In this document: positions 35,669 through 44,779 of the stretch, piece after piece
Layout: every line of letters begins with the position of its first letter
Position numbering within the stretch: the first letter of the stretch is position 1
NCBI GenBank assembly: GCA_965204565.1
Contig: CBDBEU010000005.1
Location: 1,550,001 to 1,614,000, forward strand
DNA from: CBDBEU01 sp965204565
GTDB lineage: Bacteria > Pseudomonadota > Alphaproteobacteria > Rhizobiales > TMED25
DNA length: 64,000 nt
Direction: 5' to 3'
Notes under the pieces: model-generated
Database searches by the model: none
What the model saw: the letters and a program-made list of their open reading frames with translations, nothing else
Told to the model about the DNA's origin: nothing
Translations under genes and position numbers: made by a program

Positions 35669-36035
35669 AGCTGGGCACCAACCATGGGCAGAATGAAAAA
35701 CCATGCCGATCAGAATGAGCATGCCATGGCGCTCCTGGCGCGCCAAGAGCGCCACAATCGGGGGCAGCAGGCCCACAGCAACGCGGCCCCGTCCAGCGGC
35801 GGCAGGTGCAGCATGTTGAAGATGGCCAGAACCAGATTGATGGGCATCTGATTGTACAGCATCTCCCCCGACCACTCAACTGCCGCCGGCGGGAACAGCC
35901 AGAGCGTGCGGAACAGAAGGGCTGACAGCATTGCCAGAGCCAGGGCGGTCCGGCTACCGCGACCAGCGCCATGCCCACACGCGGCCGGTGCAGCCTTGCA
36001 AACACACCGGCACCGGTCTTGCCCAACCGAACAAC
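35669..36035 (-). pseudogene. site-2 protease (peptidase M50) remnant
   Basis: Minus-strand fragments in shifting frames: GKTGAGVFARLHRPRVGMAL (expected GWAKPVPV... in another frame), MALVAVAG, AMLSALLFRTLWLFPPAAVE-like, then MPINLVLAIFNMLHLPPLDG (the conserved NxxxxxFNxLPxPPLDG second zinc motif), VAVGLLPPIVALLARQERHG and MLILIGMVF with PMVGAQLGA at the end. These are the C-terminal two-thirds of an intramembrane zinc metalloprotease. Several frameshifts and the loss of the HExxH end make it dead. Junction with the dehydrogenase fragment at about 35668. Confidence 0.75.
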
Positions 36036-36044
36036 ACCGGCGCC

Positions 36045-36150
36045 GGCGTCACTGTTCTCGATGTCCCTCGATCCCCACGACGATGGTCCGGGGTTGCAGA
36101 TGTCCGCCCGTGGAGGCAATATCGGCTCGACGATGGCCGCCACCCCGTGA
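36045..36150. repeat. dispersed repeat of about 105 bp, copy 2
   Basis: Nearly identical to 2376-2482 in the same orientation; the shared block begins near CGCCGGCGTCAC and ends near CTCGACGATGG. It lies next to the broken M50 gene and 90 bp before the start of an intact ABC operon. Nature unknown. Confidence 0.6.
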
Positions 36151-36238
36151 ATGTAGGTTAAAAATACTGAGCAACACTGCTCGCGCGGTCCCCGGCGCAA
36201 TCTATCCGTGCCGAAAATCAATAATCAGGGAGGATGTG

Positions 36239-37690
36239 ATGAAGACCAGTTTCGAGGATATCACCAGGCGAACGCTGCTGAAGCGCGCCGCAATGGCCGG
36301 TGTCGGCGCAGGCGCGCTAGCGGCGGGTATGCGTCCTGGCAGCGCGCTTGCGGCAGCTGAGGACGATGCCATTCTGGCCGCTGCCAAGGAACTTGGCGGC
36401 GGCGACGTCAACGGTATGATCTGGTCAAACTACATGGCGCCGATGCAGCCCTCTGCCGACCAGTTTGCCGATCTGACCGGCATCAAGATCGGCAATATCC
36501 AAGACATCTCGATCTTTGACATCCCGGCCCGCGCTATGGCCGAAGCCGTCTCGCAGTCGCCTGAATTCGACTTCTTCCATGTCGATTCCAATATGATCCC
36601 GTCACTGGCCTCGGCTGGTCTTCTCGAGCCTTTCGACGACTATATGGAAAAGACCGGCTTTGCGATTGATGCGGTCGGCGATTTCGCCAATTTCATGTCA
36701 TACAAGGGTTCCACCTATGGCGTGCCGACGGACGGCAATGTCCACACCCAGTTCATCCGCTGGGATCTGGTCGAGGAAAATCGCGCCGCCCTGGAAGACA
36801 AGCTCGGACACGAAGCTGTGTGGCCTGGCACCTGGGAAGAAGATCTGGAATGGATGAAATTCTTCCACGATCCCGACAAGGAGATGTGGGGGTCGGCCAA
36901 TCTGCGCAACCGCGCCAATGGCGTAACCTGGTGGTACATGTATTTCTATTCCGCCGGCGGTTTCCCGTTCGACGATGACATGAACCCGACGCTTGCGGGA
37001 GATGCCGGCGAGTACGCGGTCAAGACCTTCCTCGACATCAAACAGGTCTCCCACGCTGAAGCACCAGGCTGGGGCACACCGCAGATGATCCCGCGCATCG
37101 TCGGTAATAATGCGTTCTCCTGTCAGTATTGGGACGGCATCATTGCGCTGGCAGAAAATCCTGCGAAATCGAAGACGGCCGGCAAGTGGAAATACGGTCT
37201 GGTGCCGGGCTCCGATCTTTCCGGCAAGCGTGTCTACCGCTCGATTTCATCGCCACTCGCCGCAATCCTGGTCAACCGTCACAGCCCGCGCAAAGAACGC
37301 GCGGCAATGCTAGCTCTTTGGTGGGCGACGCTCGCAAATTCCGAACAGATTGTCGGCGACAACGTCAACACCTTCCACGATCCCTGGCACAAAGGTCACA
37401 TGACCAGCGATGTTGTGGAGAAAACCTATACGCGCGGCGGTCTCGACTCGATTGAGCAGAACCTGCAGATCACCAGCCCGCCAATCTATCTGACCGGCTA
37501 TCTGGAATTCCAGGACGTTCTGGCAAAGAACTTGTCGGAAGCCTATGTCGGCCAGATCTCGGCAAGCGATGTCATCCCGCGCACAGAAGAGGCCTGGAAG
37601 GGCATCATGCGCCGCATCGGCAAGAAGAAGCTTCTGGAAGAGCTGGCCAGCTACAAGGCGGTGTTCCCCACCAAGGACCAGCCTTCCTGA
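36239..37690 (+). CDS. Tat-exported ABC extracellular solute-binding protein
   Basis: 483 residues from ATG 36239 behind an AGGGAGGA ribosome site. Twin-arginine leader (RRTLLKRAAMAGVGAGALAA, cleavage near SALAAAE), then a family-1-like binding protein: FDFFHVDSNMIPSLASAGLL, GSTYGVPTDGNVHTQFIRWD, RNRANGVTWWYMYFYSAGGF, YWDGIIALAENPAKSKTAGK. It binds a solute in the periplasm, most likely a sugar or polyol by family resemblance, for the permeases downstream. The first part of this gene (36292-36406) is repeated at the right end of the window, fused to carbonic anhydrase. Confidence 0.88.
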   Translation: MKTSFEDITRRTLLKRAAMAGVGAGALAAGMRPGSALAAAEDDAILAAAKELGGGDVNGMIWSNYMAPMQPSADQFADLTGIKIGNIQDISIFDIPARAMAEAVSQSPEFDFFHVDSNMIPSLASAGLLEPFDDYMEKTGFAIDAVGDFANFMSYKGSTYGVPTDGNVHTQFIRWDLVEENRAALEDKLGHEAVWPGTWEEDLEWMKFFHDPDKEMWGSANLRNRANGVTWWYMYFYSAGGFPFDDDMNPTLAGDAGEYAVKTFLDIKQVSHAEAPGWGTPQMIPRIVGNNAFSCQYWDGIIALAENPAKSKTAGKWKYGLVPGSDLSGKRVYRSISSPLAAILVNRHSPRKERAAMLALWWATLANSEQIVGDNVNTFHDPWHKGHMTSDVVEKTYTRGGLDSIEQNLQITSPPIYLTGYLEFQDVLAKNLSEAYVGQISASDVIPRTEEAWKGIMRRIGKKKLLEELASYKAVFPTKDQPS

Positions 37691-37719
37691 TCAAGGAAAG
37701 CTCGGAACTAAATCTGACT

Positions 37720-37747
37720 GCCGCGGCGCAAATTATCGCGCCGCGGC
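37720..37747 (+). promoter_or_regulatory. intercistronic hairpin after the second binding-protein gene
   Basis: Stem GCCGCGGCGC / GCGCCGCGGC (10 bp, perfect) with an 8-base AT loop, in the 83-bp gap between the binding-protein stop and the permease. There is no T-run, so it more likely protects the upstream message or attenuates than terminates fully. Confidence 0.6.
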
Positions 37748-37773
37748 CATTCCGCAGCGGATAGACACCAAGC

Positions 37774-38742
37774 ATGGCCGAGGCAACCGCCGGGATTTCA
37801 TCCGGCACAGAACGCGCACGCACCCAGGCGCGCCAGGTGAGGCGCTACAAGCTGGCCGTACTCGGCCCCCTGGTAGTGATCATGACCGGCGTATTGGCCC
37901 CGGTTCTGTTCCTGCAGCTGTATTTCTCTTTTCACGGCTACAGCCCCTATCTGGGAAGCTGGTGGGACGCCGAATTCATCGGCCTGGACCTGTTCTACGA
38001 AGTGCTGCTTGACCCCCGATTCTGGGCCTCGGTGGTTCGTTCTCTGTATTTTGCCGTCGGCTCTACAGTTGGTTGTTTTGTCCTCGGATTCCTTTTGGCA
38101 TTCCTCGTCTACCGACCGTTTTTCGGCCGCGGTTTTTTCTACATCGTGTTTATCGTGCCGATGCTGACGGTGCCAATTGTCGTCGCCTATACCGCTGAAA
38201 TGCTGCTCTATCAGAATGGACCGGTGAACGGCATATTCAGTTGGTTTTCCGCCACCGACGTCAATGTCGCCTGGCTTACCAATGCAGACTTGGCGCTGAC
38301 CTCGGTGATGATCCTCGAAATCTGGAATTGGACGCCGTTCTCCTTCATCATCATGCTGGCTGGCCTTTCAGCGCTGCCACGCGAGCCGGTTGAGGCCGCC
38401 CAGATCCTCGGCGCCAACCGCTGGCGCATTTTTCTTGAGATCCAGCTTCCGCTTTTGCGACCGGTGATCGTGCTGGCTCTGGTGCTGCGCTTCCTTGAGG
38501 CAATGGCCGAGTTTCCAAAAATCTGGTCGCTGTTCCAGGGCGGACCGGGTTCGGTAACCGAGACCATCCCGGTGCTGATCTATCTCACCACCTGGAACTA
38601 TTTCGACATCTCGCGCGGTGCGGCGATGTCCTACATCACCATGGTGCTGATGATCGTAATTGTGCTTGCTGCGATCTGGCTGCTGCGCCGCGAACGCCGG
38701 GCGCTTGACCAGATCCATGCCGGCGAGCCTTCGGCCGCTTGA
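37774..38742 (+). CDS. ABC sugar-type permease (MalF/UgpA type)
   Basis: 322 residues, about six membrane helices (LAVLGPLVVIMTGVLAPVLF, SLYFAVGSTVGCFVLGFLLA, PMLTVPIVVAYTAEMLL). EAA loop: LPREPVEAAQILGANRWRIF. The N-terminal cytoplasmic 30 residues are polar. Forms the membrane channel with the product of 38752. Co-directional with the binding protein; 9 bp separate its stop from the next start. Confidence 0.9.
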   Translation: MAEATAGISSGTERARTQARQVRRYKLAVLGPLVVIMTGVLAPVLFLQLYFSFHGYSPYLGSWWDAEFIGLDLFYEVLLDPRFWASVVRSLYFAVGSTVGCFVLGFLLAFLVYRPFFGRGFFYIVFIVPMLTVPIVVAYTAEMLLYQNGPVNGIFSWFSATDVNVAWLTNADLALTSVMILEIWNWTPFSFIIMLAGLSALPREPVEAAQILGANRWRIFLEIQLPLLRPVIVLALVLRFLEAMAEFPKIWSLFQGGPGSVTETIPVLIYLTTWNYFDISRGAAMSYITMVLMIVIVLAAIWLLRRERRALDQIHAGEPSAA

Positions 38743-38751
38743 GGGATGGCG

Positions 38752-39627
38752 ATGAACCGCACACAAAAATCCTTCGCATTCGCCACAATGCGCTACACTA
38801 TTCTATTTGCCTGGCTGGCGGTGGTGATTTTTCCTCTGTTCTGGATGTTCGCGACATCATTCAAACCCGATCACGAATGGTTCGCTTGGCCGCCGGTCTA
38901 CTGGTCGGATACGCCGACCCTTGCGAACTATCTCAATGTCTGGGGCGGGGTCGAGGAATATGCCGAAACCCAGTACATCAAGTCGATGCAGCGGCCCTGG
39001 ACGGCGTTGAAAAACACCACCATTATCGCGTTTTCGGCCACCTCGCTGTCGGTGCTGTTTGGCGCCTTCATCGCCTATGGTGTGTCGCGCTATCAGATGC
39101 TGTCGGAATTTCGCATGTTCCAGCTTCTGATGCTGCGCATGATCCCACCAATCGTCGTCGTCGCACCCTTGTCACTCTATTATTCAGCACTTGGCATGCT
39201 CGACTCGATCGGCGCGCTGGTGCTGATCTACTTCCTCACCACCCTTCCCTACGCGGTATGGATGGCGCGAAGTTTTATCGACGAAGTGCCACGCGAAGTC
39301 GAACAGGCAGCCGAAGTTCTGGGCGCCAGCCGCTTCACCGTGATCTGGGAGGTTGTGCTGCCACTAGTGCGTTCCGGCCTCGTCGCAACCTTCCTGTTCA
39401 TCCTTATCCTCACATGGAGCGAATATCTTCTCGCCCTGATCATCTCCAAGACCGAGGTGGTAACGCTACCGGTGGAGCTATCCAAATATCAGGGCTCGTC
39501 CGAGGGCCGGGTTTATGGCCGCCAGGCGGCACTCTCGGTTGGCATTACACTGCCATTAATCGTCGTTGGCTTGATTATCCGAAAGCACTTAGCAAGAGGA
39601 TTTAGTTTCGGAATGGTAAGGCGTTAA
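38752..39627 (+). CDS. ABC sugar-type permease (MalG/UgpE type)
   Basis: 291 residues. Two in-frame ATGs (38746, 38752) follow GAGGG; spacing favours 38752. Membrane helices include TILFAWLAVVIFPLFWMFAT and AFIAYGVSRYQMLSE; the EAA loop is VPREVEQAAEVLGASRFTVI. The C-terminus ends GFSFGMVRR. Six bases separate it from the ATPase gene. A standard partner of the 37774 permease. Confidence 0.9.
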   Translation: MNRTQKSFAFATMRYTILFAWLAVVIFPLFWMFATSFKPDHEWFAWPPVYWSDTPTLANYLNVWGGVEEYAETQYIKSMQRPWTALKNTTIIAFSATSLSVLFGAFIAYGVSRYQMLSEFRMFQLLMLRMIPPIVVVAPLSLYYSALGMLDSIGALVLIYFLTTLPYAVWMARSFIDEVPREVEQAAEVLGASRFTVIWEVVLPLVRSGLVATFLFILILTWSEYLLALIISKTEVVTLPVELSKYQGSSEGRVYGRQAALSVGITLPLIVVGLIIRKHLARGFSFGMVRR

Positions 39628-39632
39628 GCGAA

Positions 39633-40706
39633 ATGGCTAAGATTGAGCTTCAAGGTATTTGCAAAATCTTCGGCGCCGTCGAAGCGATCAAACACCTCGA
39701 CCTCACAATCGAGGATGGTGAGTTCATCGTTCTTGTTGGCCCATCCGGTTGCGGCAAGACCACGACGCTTAGAATGCTGGCTGGATTCGAAGACCCCAGT
39801 GAAGGCAAGATCCTGTTTGACGGCGAGTTGGTGAACGAGCTTGAACCCGGAGCACGCAAACTCGGCATGGTATTTCAGAGCCATGCGCTGTTCCCGCATA
39901 AAACCGTCTATCAAAATGTCGAATTTGGCCTGCGCATGAAGAAGGTCGCACCCGCCGAGCGGCGCAAGGCAATCGCCACCGTCGCAGAGATGGTGCGGGT
40001 GGGCCACTTGCTGGGCAAGATGCCAGGGCAGTGCTCGGGCGGCGAATCTCAACGTGTGGCACTCGCACGAACCCTTGTCACCGAACCCGACACCTTCCTG
40101 CTGGACGAGCCGCTATCTTCCCTCGATGCCAAACTCCGCCGCGAGTTGCGTGCTGAATGCGACCGCATTCATGCCGAACTTCAAAAAACCTTTGTTTATG
40201 TGACCCATGACCAAGAAGAGGCGATGACGCTTGCCGACCGGATCGTTGTTATGCGAGGTGGTGAAATCGAACAGATCGGCTCACCGACCGATATCTATTT
40301 CCAGCCCACCAACTTGTTTGTCGCCGATTTTTTTGGCTCGCCGTCCATGAACCTGGTCAAGGCTGAACCAAAGACAACGCGCTCCAGTACCGTCTTGTCG
40401 AGCGAGTTGTTCGATGTCTCGGTCAGCGCCGAAATGGCTCCCCGTCTTTCCGATGAGGTGATACTTGGCGTGCGGCCGGAAAAGGTGCAACTCGAACCCG
40501 CCAAAGCGGATGGCGTCGAAATTCAACTGGTCGAGCCGTTGGGCCGTGACACCTTGGTATACCTGAAGACCGAAGAGGAGCGGCCCTTTATCGCCATATT
40601 GCCCGGCATGCAGATCGACCGTTTCGTACTTGGCCAGAAAGCTTCCATCAAGGTCGACCCGGCCGACAGTTATTTGTTCGAACCTTCAGGCCCACGCATC
40701 AATTGA
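39633..40706 (+). CDS. ABC ATPase of sugar-type importer (UgpC/MalK type)
   Basis: 357 residues: Walker A VGPSGCGKTTTLRML, signature CSGGESQRVALARTL (a variant of LSGGQ), Walker B FLLDEPLSSLDAKLR, H-loop YVTHDQEEAMTLADR, then a C-terminal TOBE-like regulatory region (EVILGVRPEKVQLEPAK, LVEPLGRDTLVYLKTEEE). Powers the importer starting at 36239. The order binding protein-permease-permease-ATPase is complete, so this importer seems functional. Confidence 0.92.
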   Translation: MAKIELQGICKIFGAVEAIKHLDLTIEDGEFIVLVGPSGCGKTTTLRMLAGFEDPSEGKILFDGELVNELEPGARKLGMVFQSHALFPHKTVYQNVEFGLRMKKVAPAERRKAIATVAEMVRVGHLLGKMPGQCSGGESQRVALARTLVTEPDTFLLDEPLSSLDAKLRRELRAECDRIHAELQKTFVYVTHDQEEAMTLADRIVVMRGGEIEQIGSPTDIYFQPTNLFVADFFGSPSMNLVKAEPKTTRSSTVLSSELFDVSVSAEMAPRLSDEVILGVRPEKVQLEPAKADGVEIQLVEPLGRDTLVYLKTEEERPFIAILPGMQIDRFVLGQKASIKVDPADSYLFEPSGPRIN

Positions 40707-40867
40707 ACACCGACCCGGCGGGCAACACCAGCCCCTGCATTTAAAAGAAAATCCACAGTCACGCGGAAACGTAGACGGGCCGGGTCTTCGCAGCCCAAGC
40801 CCGTCTGTGCCGGAATGTCCCCCCCGCGCGTTCAATCAAACAGGCGCGCGCAATCCGGCATATCGGC

Positions 40868-41599
40868 TCAGAGCACGACGACCTTGGTGCCGAGATCGAC
40901 GTTCTCGTAAAGATGTTCGACATCGGCGTTGAGCATTCGGATGCAGCCGCTCGACAGGGCATGGCCGATACTGGTGGGCTGATCGGTACCGTGGATGCGA
41001 TAGAGCGTGTCCGCGCCACCCTTGTAGAGATACATGGCGCGCGCGCCCAACGGGTTGTCAGGTCCACCGGGCATATGCGCAGGCAGCCATGGTTCGCGAG
41101 CGCGCATTGACGCCGGAGGCGTCCAGCCCGGCCATTCGCGCTTATTGCCGACATAGACTTGGCCCTTCCATTCAAATCCCTGGCGGCCGACACCAACGCC
41201 ATAACGTGTCGCTGTGGCATCACCCTTCACGTGATAGAGAAACTTCTTGGAAGTATCGATGACGATGGTTCCGGCCTTGTGCCGGGATTCATAGCGTATG
41301 GTCTGGCGGCGAAATTCCCTGGGCACATCGCTGGATGTTCCAAACAGATCGTCAAGCAGAGATCCACCCGGTGAACGCGCCCGCACCGGTTCTGCACGAG
41401 GTTCGCTTGGCGTTGGGCTGGAAACCCACGCACCTCTGCGTTCGGCCTGGGCAACCTTGCCCGTTCCGGCCCACAACCAATCGAAGCCCTGCTCACTGGT
41501 ATCCACTTCCGCCTGATCAGCGAACCCTTCTGCCTGGGCCCAATTCGGCACCGTTACTGCCACAATTGCCGCCATTAAAATGAGCGCACCAGCTCTCAT
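40868..41599 (-). CDS. L,D-transpeptidase (YkuD/ErfK family)
   Basis: About 243 residues from ATG 41599, with signal peptide MRAGALILMAAIVAVTVPNW (cut near AQAEG). The catalytic YkuD domain covers the C-terminal half: AGTIVIDTSKKFLYHVKG, YGVGVGRQGFEWKGQVYV, IHGTDQPTSIGHALSSGCIR with the conserved His and the nucleophile Cys in SSGCIRM. These periplasmic enzymes make 3-3 crosslinks in peptidoglycan or attach lipoproteins. A GTG at 41626 is an alternative start. Monocistronic. Confidence 0.9.
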   Translation of the reverse strand: MRAGALILMAAIVAVTVPNWAQAEGFADQAEVDTSEQGFDWLWAGTGKVAQAERRGAWVSSPTPSEPRAEPVRARSPGGSLLDDLFGTSSDVPREFRRQTIRYESRHKAGTIVIDTSKKFLYHVKGDATATRYGVGVGRQGFEWKGQVYVGNKREWPGWTPPASMRAREPWLPAHMPGGPDNPLGARAMYLYKGGADTLYRIHGTDQPTSIGHALSSGCIRMLNADVEHLYENVDLGTKVVVL

Positions 41600-41900
41600 A
41601 GCAAGTTTCCGATTTTCTGCTGTCACGTCAGTAAATTCCGTCCCACCGTCATATTTGGCCTCACGACGCAGGTTCAGCGAAATCTAGCATCCCTGACGCC
41701 AATGTCCATCGCCGTTCACCCGATCTCCACGAGGCTTGCATTTGAGCAATACAAACTCCCGGGAATGGGCCAAAACAAGGCAATTCCGTGTCTGGGATTG
41801 CACAGTCGATGCCCTGCGGACAAGCCAATACGAGAGTTCAAAACGGGATTTTAAAGTGCAGCACAGCCCATTTCATACATTGTCGATGCGCACGCGCGCC

Positions 41901-42350
41901 TTACGCCGGTTTGCGCTTCAGCAGAAAAGCCTGAACTGCTTCCTGCACAACATCACCCTTTTGGTTGATCACATGAAGATCGCGCTTCATCACTCCACGG
42001 TCGGGCCGTGAGGTCTCGCGTTTTTCCGTCACCTTGATTCGCACATGGATAGTGTCGCCGGCCATGACCGGTTTGGTGAATTTAAGACTGTCAAATCCAA
42101 GAAAGGCAATCAGCGTGTCATCATAAAGATGCATCTGAAACATAAGCCCGGCGGCGATCGAGTAGATCAGAGGACCATGCGCAATGCGGGTGCCGAACTG
42201 GGTTTGTTTGCAGAATTCCTCGTTGATATGCAGCGGATTATAGTCACCGGAAAGACCGGCAAACATGGTGATGTCACCCTCGGTCACGGTGCGCGCAGGA
42301 CTTTCGAACTCGGCCCCGATTTCCCACTCTTCCCAATAAAGTCCTCTCAT
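41901..42350 (-). CDS. MaoC-like hot-dog dehydratase
   Basis: 149 residues: MRGLYWEEWEIGAEFESPAR, GLSGDYNPLHINEEFCKQTQ then FGTRIAHGPLIYSIAAGL, the hydratase signature with its Asp/His pair. Hydrates or dehydrates enoyl/3-hydroxyacyl-CoA. Together with the CoA-transferase and acyl-CoA dehydrogenase directly upstream (same strand, short gaps) it forms a small acyl-CoA catabolic unit; substrate not evident. Confidence 0.9.
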   Translation of the reverse strand: MRGLYWEEWEIGAEFESPARTVTEGDITMFAGLSGDYNPLHINEEFCKQTQFGTRIAHGPLIYSIAAGLMFQMHLYDDTLIAFLGFDSLKFTKPVMAGDTIHVRIKVTEKRETSRPDRGVMKRDLHVINQKGDVVQEAVQAFLLKRKPA

Positions 42351-42383
42351 CGTCCCATCCCCCGAAGGTGCTCAGTTGAATGA

Positions 42384-43574
42384 TTATTTGACTGCGCCCT
42401 GTTCGCGCAATTTGGCGATCTTCGCCGCATCAAGCCCCAGCAGCGTCTCCAGCACCAGATCGGTATGCTCGCCAAGATCCGGCGCCGGTTTTGAGATTGT
42501 GCCCTCCATCCCCGTCATCTTGAACGGGTTACCGGGCAGCCGCACCTTGCCGACTTTCGGGTGATCATATTCGACAATCATGTCGCGTTCCGCCACAGGG
42601 GGTGCGGCAAATGCACCATCGAGATTGTTAACCGGTGCGGCTGGAATATCGAACTCACGAAACCGCTTCATCCAGTCATCAACAGTTCGTTTGGCAAAGA
42701 TGTCTTCGAGCAATGGCACCAACGCGTCGCGATTGGCCACCCGGTCCGGATTCGTTGCAAATCGTGAATCATCCACCAGTTCCGGTGCATCGATTGCTTC
42801 ACACAGTCTGGTCCAGAACACTTCCTGGCGCGTCGCGATCACCACATAGCCATCGGCGCAGTGGAACGCCTGCCACGGCACCGAATACATGTGGCCCGAA
42901 CCCGGAGGCTCTGGCAGCTCCCCCTTGGTCAGCCACATGGTTCCCATGTAGATGAGAAGGCTCAGCATGCCGTCGAACATTGAAAGCTCGATATAGCGCC
43001 CCTCGCCAGTACGTTCTCGGTCGAACAGTGCCGCCAGAACGGCTTGCGATGAAAAGATGCCGCCGCACAGATCGGCAATCGGAATGCCGGTGCGCACCGG
43101 TGGCCGGCCAGGCTCGCCAGTCACCGCCATATAGCCCGACATCGACTGAATAATGATGTCGAGCGCCGGCGAGTCCTTGTATTCACCACTCGTGCCATAA
43201 CCGGTGATCGAACACTGTATGATGCGTGGATTAAGCTCTTTCAGCGTCGCATGGTCGATTTTGAGACGCTCGAGTACACCGGGGCGAAAATTGTCGACCA
43301 CCACATCGGAAATCTTGACCAGATCGTAGAAGATCAGCAGCCCCTCATTGGTCTTCAGGTCGATGACGATGCTCTGCTTGTTACGATTCAGCGTCAGAAA
43401 CAGCGCGCTTTCACCGTTGATCGGCGCTACTGATGGAATGCGGCCAAGATCACCCTGTGGCGTTTCGATCTTGATCACCTCCGCACCCATATCCGACAGC
43501 ATCTGGCCGCCATAGGTGCCAGCGATGATCTGGCCTAACTCCAGAATGCGAACGCCTTGAAGCGGAAATCCCAT
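42384..43574 (-). CDS. CaiB/BaiF (family III) CoA-transferase
   Basis: 396 residues, the usual length. Blocks: GVRILELGQIIAGTYGGQML, DMGAEVIKIETPQGD, LNRNKQSIVIDLKTNEG, VDNFRPGVLERL, and the region with the catalytic Asp, GIPIADLCGGIFSSQAVLAA. Transfers CoA between carboxylic acids. It lies between the acyl-CoA dehydrogenase and MaoC genes, so it likely activates the acid that the other two oxidise and hydrate. Confidence 0.93.
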   Translation of the reverse strand: MGFPLQGVRILELGQIIAGTYGGQMLSDMGAEVIKIETPQGDLGRIPSVAPINGESALFLTLNRNKQSIVIDLKTNEGLLIFYDLVKISDVVVDNFRPGVLERLKIDHATLKELNPRIIQCSITGYGTSGEYKDSPALDIIIQSMSGYMAVTGEPGRPPVRTGIPIADLCGGIFSSQAVLAALFDRERTGEGRYIELSMFDGMLSLLIYMGTMWLTKGELPEPPGSGHMYSVPWQAFHCADGYVVIATRQEVFWTRLCEAIDAPELVDDSRFATNPDRVANRDALVPLLEDIFAKRTVDDWMKRFREFDIPAAPVNNLDGAFAAPPVAERDMIVEYDHPKVGKVRLPGNPFKMTGMEGTISKPAPDLGEHTDLVLETLLGLDAAKIAKLREQGAVK

Positions 43575-43585
43575 TTATCCGCCCC

Positions 43586-44731
43586 TTAAAGGCCAAGCGA
43601 TCGGGCAATGATATTGCGCTGGATTTCCGACGATCCGGCGCCGATCACCGATAGCCGCGCATCCCGGAAAAAACGTTGCATCGGAAATTCCATGCAATAG
43701 CCATATCCGCCAAAAATCTGCAGCCCCATATCTGAAACCGACTTGTAGGCTTCGCTGGTATAGAGCTTGAGGATTGCCGCGTCGTGACGCGTCGCCTTGC
43801 CCTCATCCACCGCCCAGGCAAAGCGGTAGAACAGCAGGCGCGAGATTTCGAGCATCATTTTCATGTCGGCAAGCTTGTGGGAGATCGCCTGAAACTTGCT
43901 GATCGGTCTGCCGAATTGCTCACGTGTCTTGGCGTATTCGAGCGCCAGTTCAAAGGCAGCCGTGGCAGCGCCGGTCCGTGCCGCCGAAAGACACAGTCGC
44001 TCATACCAAAGGCACGAATCTGCCGTCGCCCAGCCCTCGTCGACCTCACCAATGATCATGTCGGCCGGCACTTCGACATCATTGTAGAACACCTGGGTGG
44101 TGCCGATGGCGCGGTGGCCAAGCGTGTCGATCCTGTTGATTTCAATTCCCGGCAGCTTGGTGTCGACCAAGAACATGGTGATCCCGTCCTGTTTCTTCTC
44201 GCGCTTGGCGGTGCGGGTCACCAGCAGGCAATAGTCGGAAATGTCCATGCCCGAGGTGAACACCTTCTGACCATTGAGCACATAGGTATCGTTGCCACTT
44301 GCCTCGGCGCGGAGGGATAAAGAGGCAGCATCCGAGCCCGATGCCGGCTCGGTCAGCCCAAAGGCAAAGGAAAGCTCGCCCTTGGCGATTCGCGGCAGGA
44401 ACCGTTCCTTCAGCGTATCGGAGCCATGCGCCATGATCGCATAGCCGCCATAGGTCATGGTGCGGAACAACCACATGGCAAGTTCCTCGGACTGACGGCC
44501 AACCTCCTCCAGGAGAATTGCGACATCGACCGCCGAACCGCCCGATCCGCCATAGGCCCCCGGCACAATCAGTCCGATCCAGCCCTGTTCCCCAAGTTTT
44601 TCGAAAGCCTCGCGCGGCGGTGTACCCTCACGATCGCAACGCTCGACATAGTCCGGCGGACAGATGCTCGCCAACAATTCGCGCGCATGGGTCCGAAGCT
44701 CTTCCTGATCGGCTGTGAAAGAGAAATCCAT
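43586..44731 (-). CDS. acyl-CoA dehydrogenase
   Basis: 381 residues, complete. Motifs: FAFGLTEPASGSDAASLSLR (FAD/substrate loop), LNGQKVFTSGMDISDY, HKLADMKMMLEISRLLFYRF, QIFGGYGYCMEFPMQRFFRD and AGSSEIQRNIIARSLGL at the end. Introduces the alpha-beta double bond in acyl-CoA using FAD and electron transfer flavoprotein. First gene of the three-gene acyl-CoA unit. Confidence 0.94.
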   Translation of the reverse strand: MDFSFTADQEELRTHARELLASICPPDYVERCDREGTPPREAFEKLGEQGWIGLIVPGAYGGSGGSAVDVAILLEEVGRQSEELAMWLFRTMTYGGYAIMAHGSDTLKERFLPRIAKGELSFAFGLTEPASGSDAASLSLRAEASGNDTYVLNGQKVFTSGMDISDYCLLVTRTAKREKKQDGITMFLVDTKLPGIEINRIDTLGHRAIGTTQVFYNDVEVPADMIIGEVDEGWATADSCLWYERLCLSAARTGAATAAFELALEYAKTREQFGRPISKFQAISHKLADMKMMLEISRLLFYRFAWAVDEGKATRHDAAILKLYTSEAYKSVSDMGLQIFGGYGYCMEFPMQRFFRDARLSVIGAGSSEIQRNIIARSLGL

Positions 44732-44779
44732 CGGTCAATCAGTCTCCAATCATTGCCCACGCCACTTGGCGCGGCGACA

